Shown here: in pieces, positions 4,646-5,900 of the stretch
Layout of the letters: each line of letters starts with the position of its first letter
Position numbering within the stretch: position 1 is the first letter of the stretch
From: Pseudorhodoplanes sp.
GTDB taxonomy: Bacteria; Pseudomonadota; Alphaproteobacteria; Rhizobiales; Xanthobacteraceae
DNA length: 5,900 nt
Direction of reading: 5' to 3'
Assembly (NCBI GenBank): GCA_008933495.1
Contig: WBUW01000215.1
Location: 1 to 5,900 of the forward strand
The notes under the pieces: generated by a model
The model's database searches: none
What the model saw: only the letters and a program-made list of their open reading frames with translations
Told to the model about the DNA's origin: nothing
Made by a program: the position numbers and the translations under genes

Positions 4646-5900
4646 ACCTCAAACGCCTCAGATGGCTTGCGCCCGGCGCGGCCGTGCTCGTGCTGGCTGC
4701 AATCTTCCCGTTCTATGCCAGCGGCTATTATCTCGCGCTCGGGATCACGCTGCTCTATTTCACCGTGCTGGCGACCGCCTGGGCGCTGTTTTCGGGGCCG
4801 ACGCGCTATATCTCGCTCGCCACCGTCGCCTTTTTCGGCATCGGCGCCTACACGGTCGCGGTCGTGGGCGAAATCCTGCCCTGGATCGTGGTGCTTGCGC
4901 TTGCCGCCGCGGTCGGGGTCGCGATCGCGCTCGTCGTCGGACTGTCCACGCTGCGGCTGTCCGGCATCTATTTTGTCATCTTCACCTTCGGCCTTGCCGA
5001 GCTGATCCGCCAGCTCGTGACCTGGTACGAGGTCAATATCCACCGCTCGGTCGGCCGCTATGTCTTTGTCGATATCACGCAGAACGAGATTTACTGGCAA
5101 TTGCTGGCGCTGGTGGTGCTGGTCTTCGCCGCCGGCTGGCTGATCGGCCGCTCGCGGCTCGGGCTTGCCTTGCGCGTGATCGGGGAGGACGAGATCGTCG
5201 CCCGCCATGCCGGCATCGACACCACGCGCGCCAAGCTCACGCTGTTTGCGGTCTCGGCCTTGTTCATGACGGTGACCGGCGCGGTCATGGCGCCGCGCTG
5301 GACCTATATCGATCCGGCGATCGCGTTCAACCCGATGCTGTCGTTCCAGGTCGTGATCATGGCTTTGCTCGGCGGCGTCGGCGCGCTGTTCGGCCCGCTG
5401 CTCGGCGTGCTGCCGCTGGTCTTGCTGTTCGAGATCCTGTCGGCGAACTTCCCGAACCATTTCAGCATCCTGCTCGGGCTCGTGTTCATCGTGATCGTCT
5501 ATTTCCTGCCGCAGGGCGTCGCTGGCCTGGTCTGGAAATACTGGCATCGGCCGTCATCGGCCGGGACGCTTCCCGACCCGCAGGCGCAGGACGCCCTGCT
5601 GGTTGCCGGCCGGCTGCGCAAGAGTTTCGGCGGTCTCCTCGCCGTCGACGATCTGTCGTTCTCGATCCGGCCCGGCGAGATTGTCGGTCTGATCGGGCCG
5701 AACGGGTCGGGCAAGACCACGGTGCTCAATCTCGTCTCCGGCGCGTTGCAGCCGGACGGCGGCCAGCTGTTCTTCGGCGGCCGCTCGATTGCGGGGCTGA
5801 ACCCCTACAAGATCGCCCGCCTCGGTGTCGCGCGCACCTTCCTGCTTGTGCGCGTGCTGCCGACCATGAGCGTCGCCGAGAACGTCACCGCGGCGCTCGC
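4642..5900 (+). CDS. Fused LivM-type permease / LivG-type ATP-binding protein (C-terminus beyond window)
   Basis: One uninterrupted frame of 419 codons that runs off the right edge and joins two normally separate ABC subunits. Residues 1-295 are a LivM-type permease: NLKRLRWLAPGAAVLVLAAI at the start, LSGIYFVIFTFGLAELIRQL (106-125), the coupling region RVIGEDEIVARHAGIDTTRA (178-197), and the C-terminal motif GGVGALFGPLLG (244-255). A short Pro/Ala/Gln linker (about 300-318) leads into a LivG-type ATPase beginning LLVAGRLRKSFGGLLAVDDL. Its Walker A motif is GPNGSGKTT (352-360). The Q-loop region reads ARTFLLVRVLP (397-407), with leucine at 401 where the family normally has glutamine (ARTFQ). 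Walker B, the signature motif and the H-loop lie outside the window. The start is TTG, overlapping the livH stop by 4 bases. Such LivM-LivG fusions occur in alphaproteobacteria and some other proteobacteria. Confidence 0.9.
   Translation, partial: MNLKRLRWLAPGAAVLVLAAIFPFYASGYYLALGITLLYFTVLATAWALFSGPTRYISLATVAFFGIGAYTVAVVGEILPWIVVLALAAAVGVAIALVVGLSTLRLSGIYFVIFTFGLAELIRQLVTWYEVNIHRSVGRYVFVDITQNEIYWQLLALVVLVFAAGWLIGRSRLGLALRVIGEDEIVARHAGIDTTRAKLTLFAVSALFMTVTGAVMAPRWTYIDPAIAFNPMLSFQVVIMALLGGVGALFGPLLGVLPLVLLFEILSANFPNHFSILLGLVFIVIVYFLPQGVAGLVWKYWHRPSSAGTLPDPQAQDALLVAGRLRKSFGGLLAVDDLSFSIRPGEIVGLIGPNGSGKTTVLNLVSGALQPDGGQLFFGGRSIAGLNPYKIARLGVARTFLLVRVLPTMSVAENVTAAL

Noticed and set aside
4243..5547. 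Long minus-strand ORF of 434 codons antisense to livH and the fused livM-livG gene
   Set aside because: Its product is rich in Arg, Asp, Glu, His and Gln with no recognisable domain, as expected when the antisense of GC-rich hydrophobic coding DNA is read. The plus strand shows clear LivH, LivM and LivG motifs.
1..5900. CRISPR arrays, insertion sequences, tRNA genes, phage or defence genes
   Set aside because: I looked for spaced repeats, transposase motifs, terminal inverted repeats and tRNA-like cloverleaf sequences and saw none; all long genes are transport or central metabolism.

Overview
The window is GC-rich DNA (third codon positions mostly G or C) that looks like a proteobacterial chromosome. 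It is most likely an alphaproteobacterium of the Hyphomicrobiales (Bradyrhizobium-like). This placement is inferred from base composition, codon use and the fused branched-chain-type permease/ATPase; no rRNA or other marker is present.

Layout. Two transcription units diverge from a control region at about 2004-2446. To the left, on the minus strand, is a 10-TM EamA/DMT-family exporter (1086-2003). A glycerate 2-kinase of the MOFRL type (1-1089) follows it, overlaps it by 4 bases (GTGA), and runs off the left edge. To the right, on the plus strand, is a HAAT-type (Liv-type) ABC importer: a periplasmic binding protein (2447-3679), a LivH-type permease (3755-4645), and a LivM-type permease fused in one reading frame to a LivG-type ATPase (4642 to the right edge). 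The fused gene begins at a TTG codon that overlaps the livH stop (TTGA) and has a good Shine-Dalgarno sequence. A LivF-type second ATPase would be expected beyond the window.

The intergenic control region holds a relatively AT-rich patch with an 11-bp site matching the FadR/GntR operator consensus TNGTNNNACNA and a perfect 8-bp-arm inverted repeat. After these comes a possible 45-codon arginine-rich small ORF with its own Shine-Dalgarno sequence. Between the binding-protein gene and livH there is a perfect 10-bp GC hairpin closed by a GAAA tetraloop, then two 18-bp tandem repeats. This is a common arrangement for keeping a binding protein in excess of its permease.

Working together, the right-hand genes would import an amino-acid-like or small organic solute. 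The left-hand pair would export an unknown metabolite and phosphorylate glycerate into central metabolism. A functional link between the two arms is only suggested by their shared control region.

The gene content is ordinary metabolism and transport, and I see no undescribed system. The most notable points are the LivM-LivG fusion and the replacement of its Q-loop glutamine by leucine (codon 5842-5844). Next are the control-region palindromes and the intercistronic hairpin/tandem repeat.
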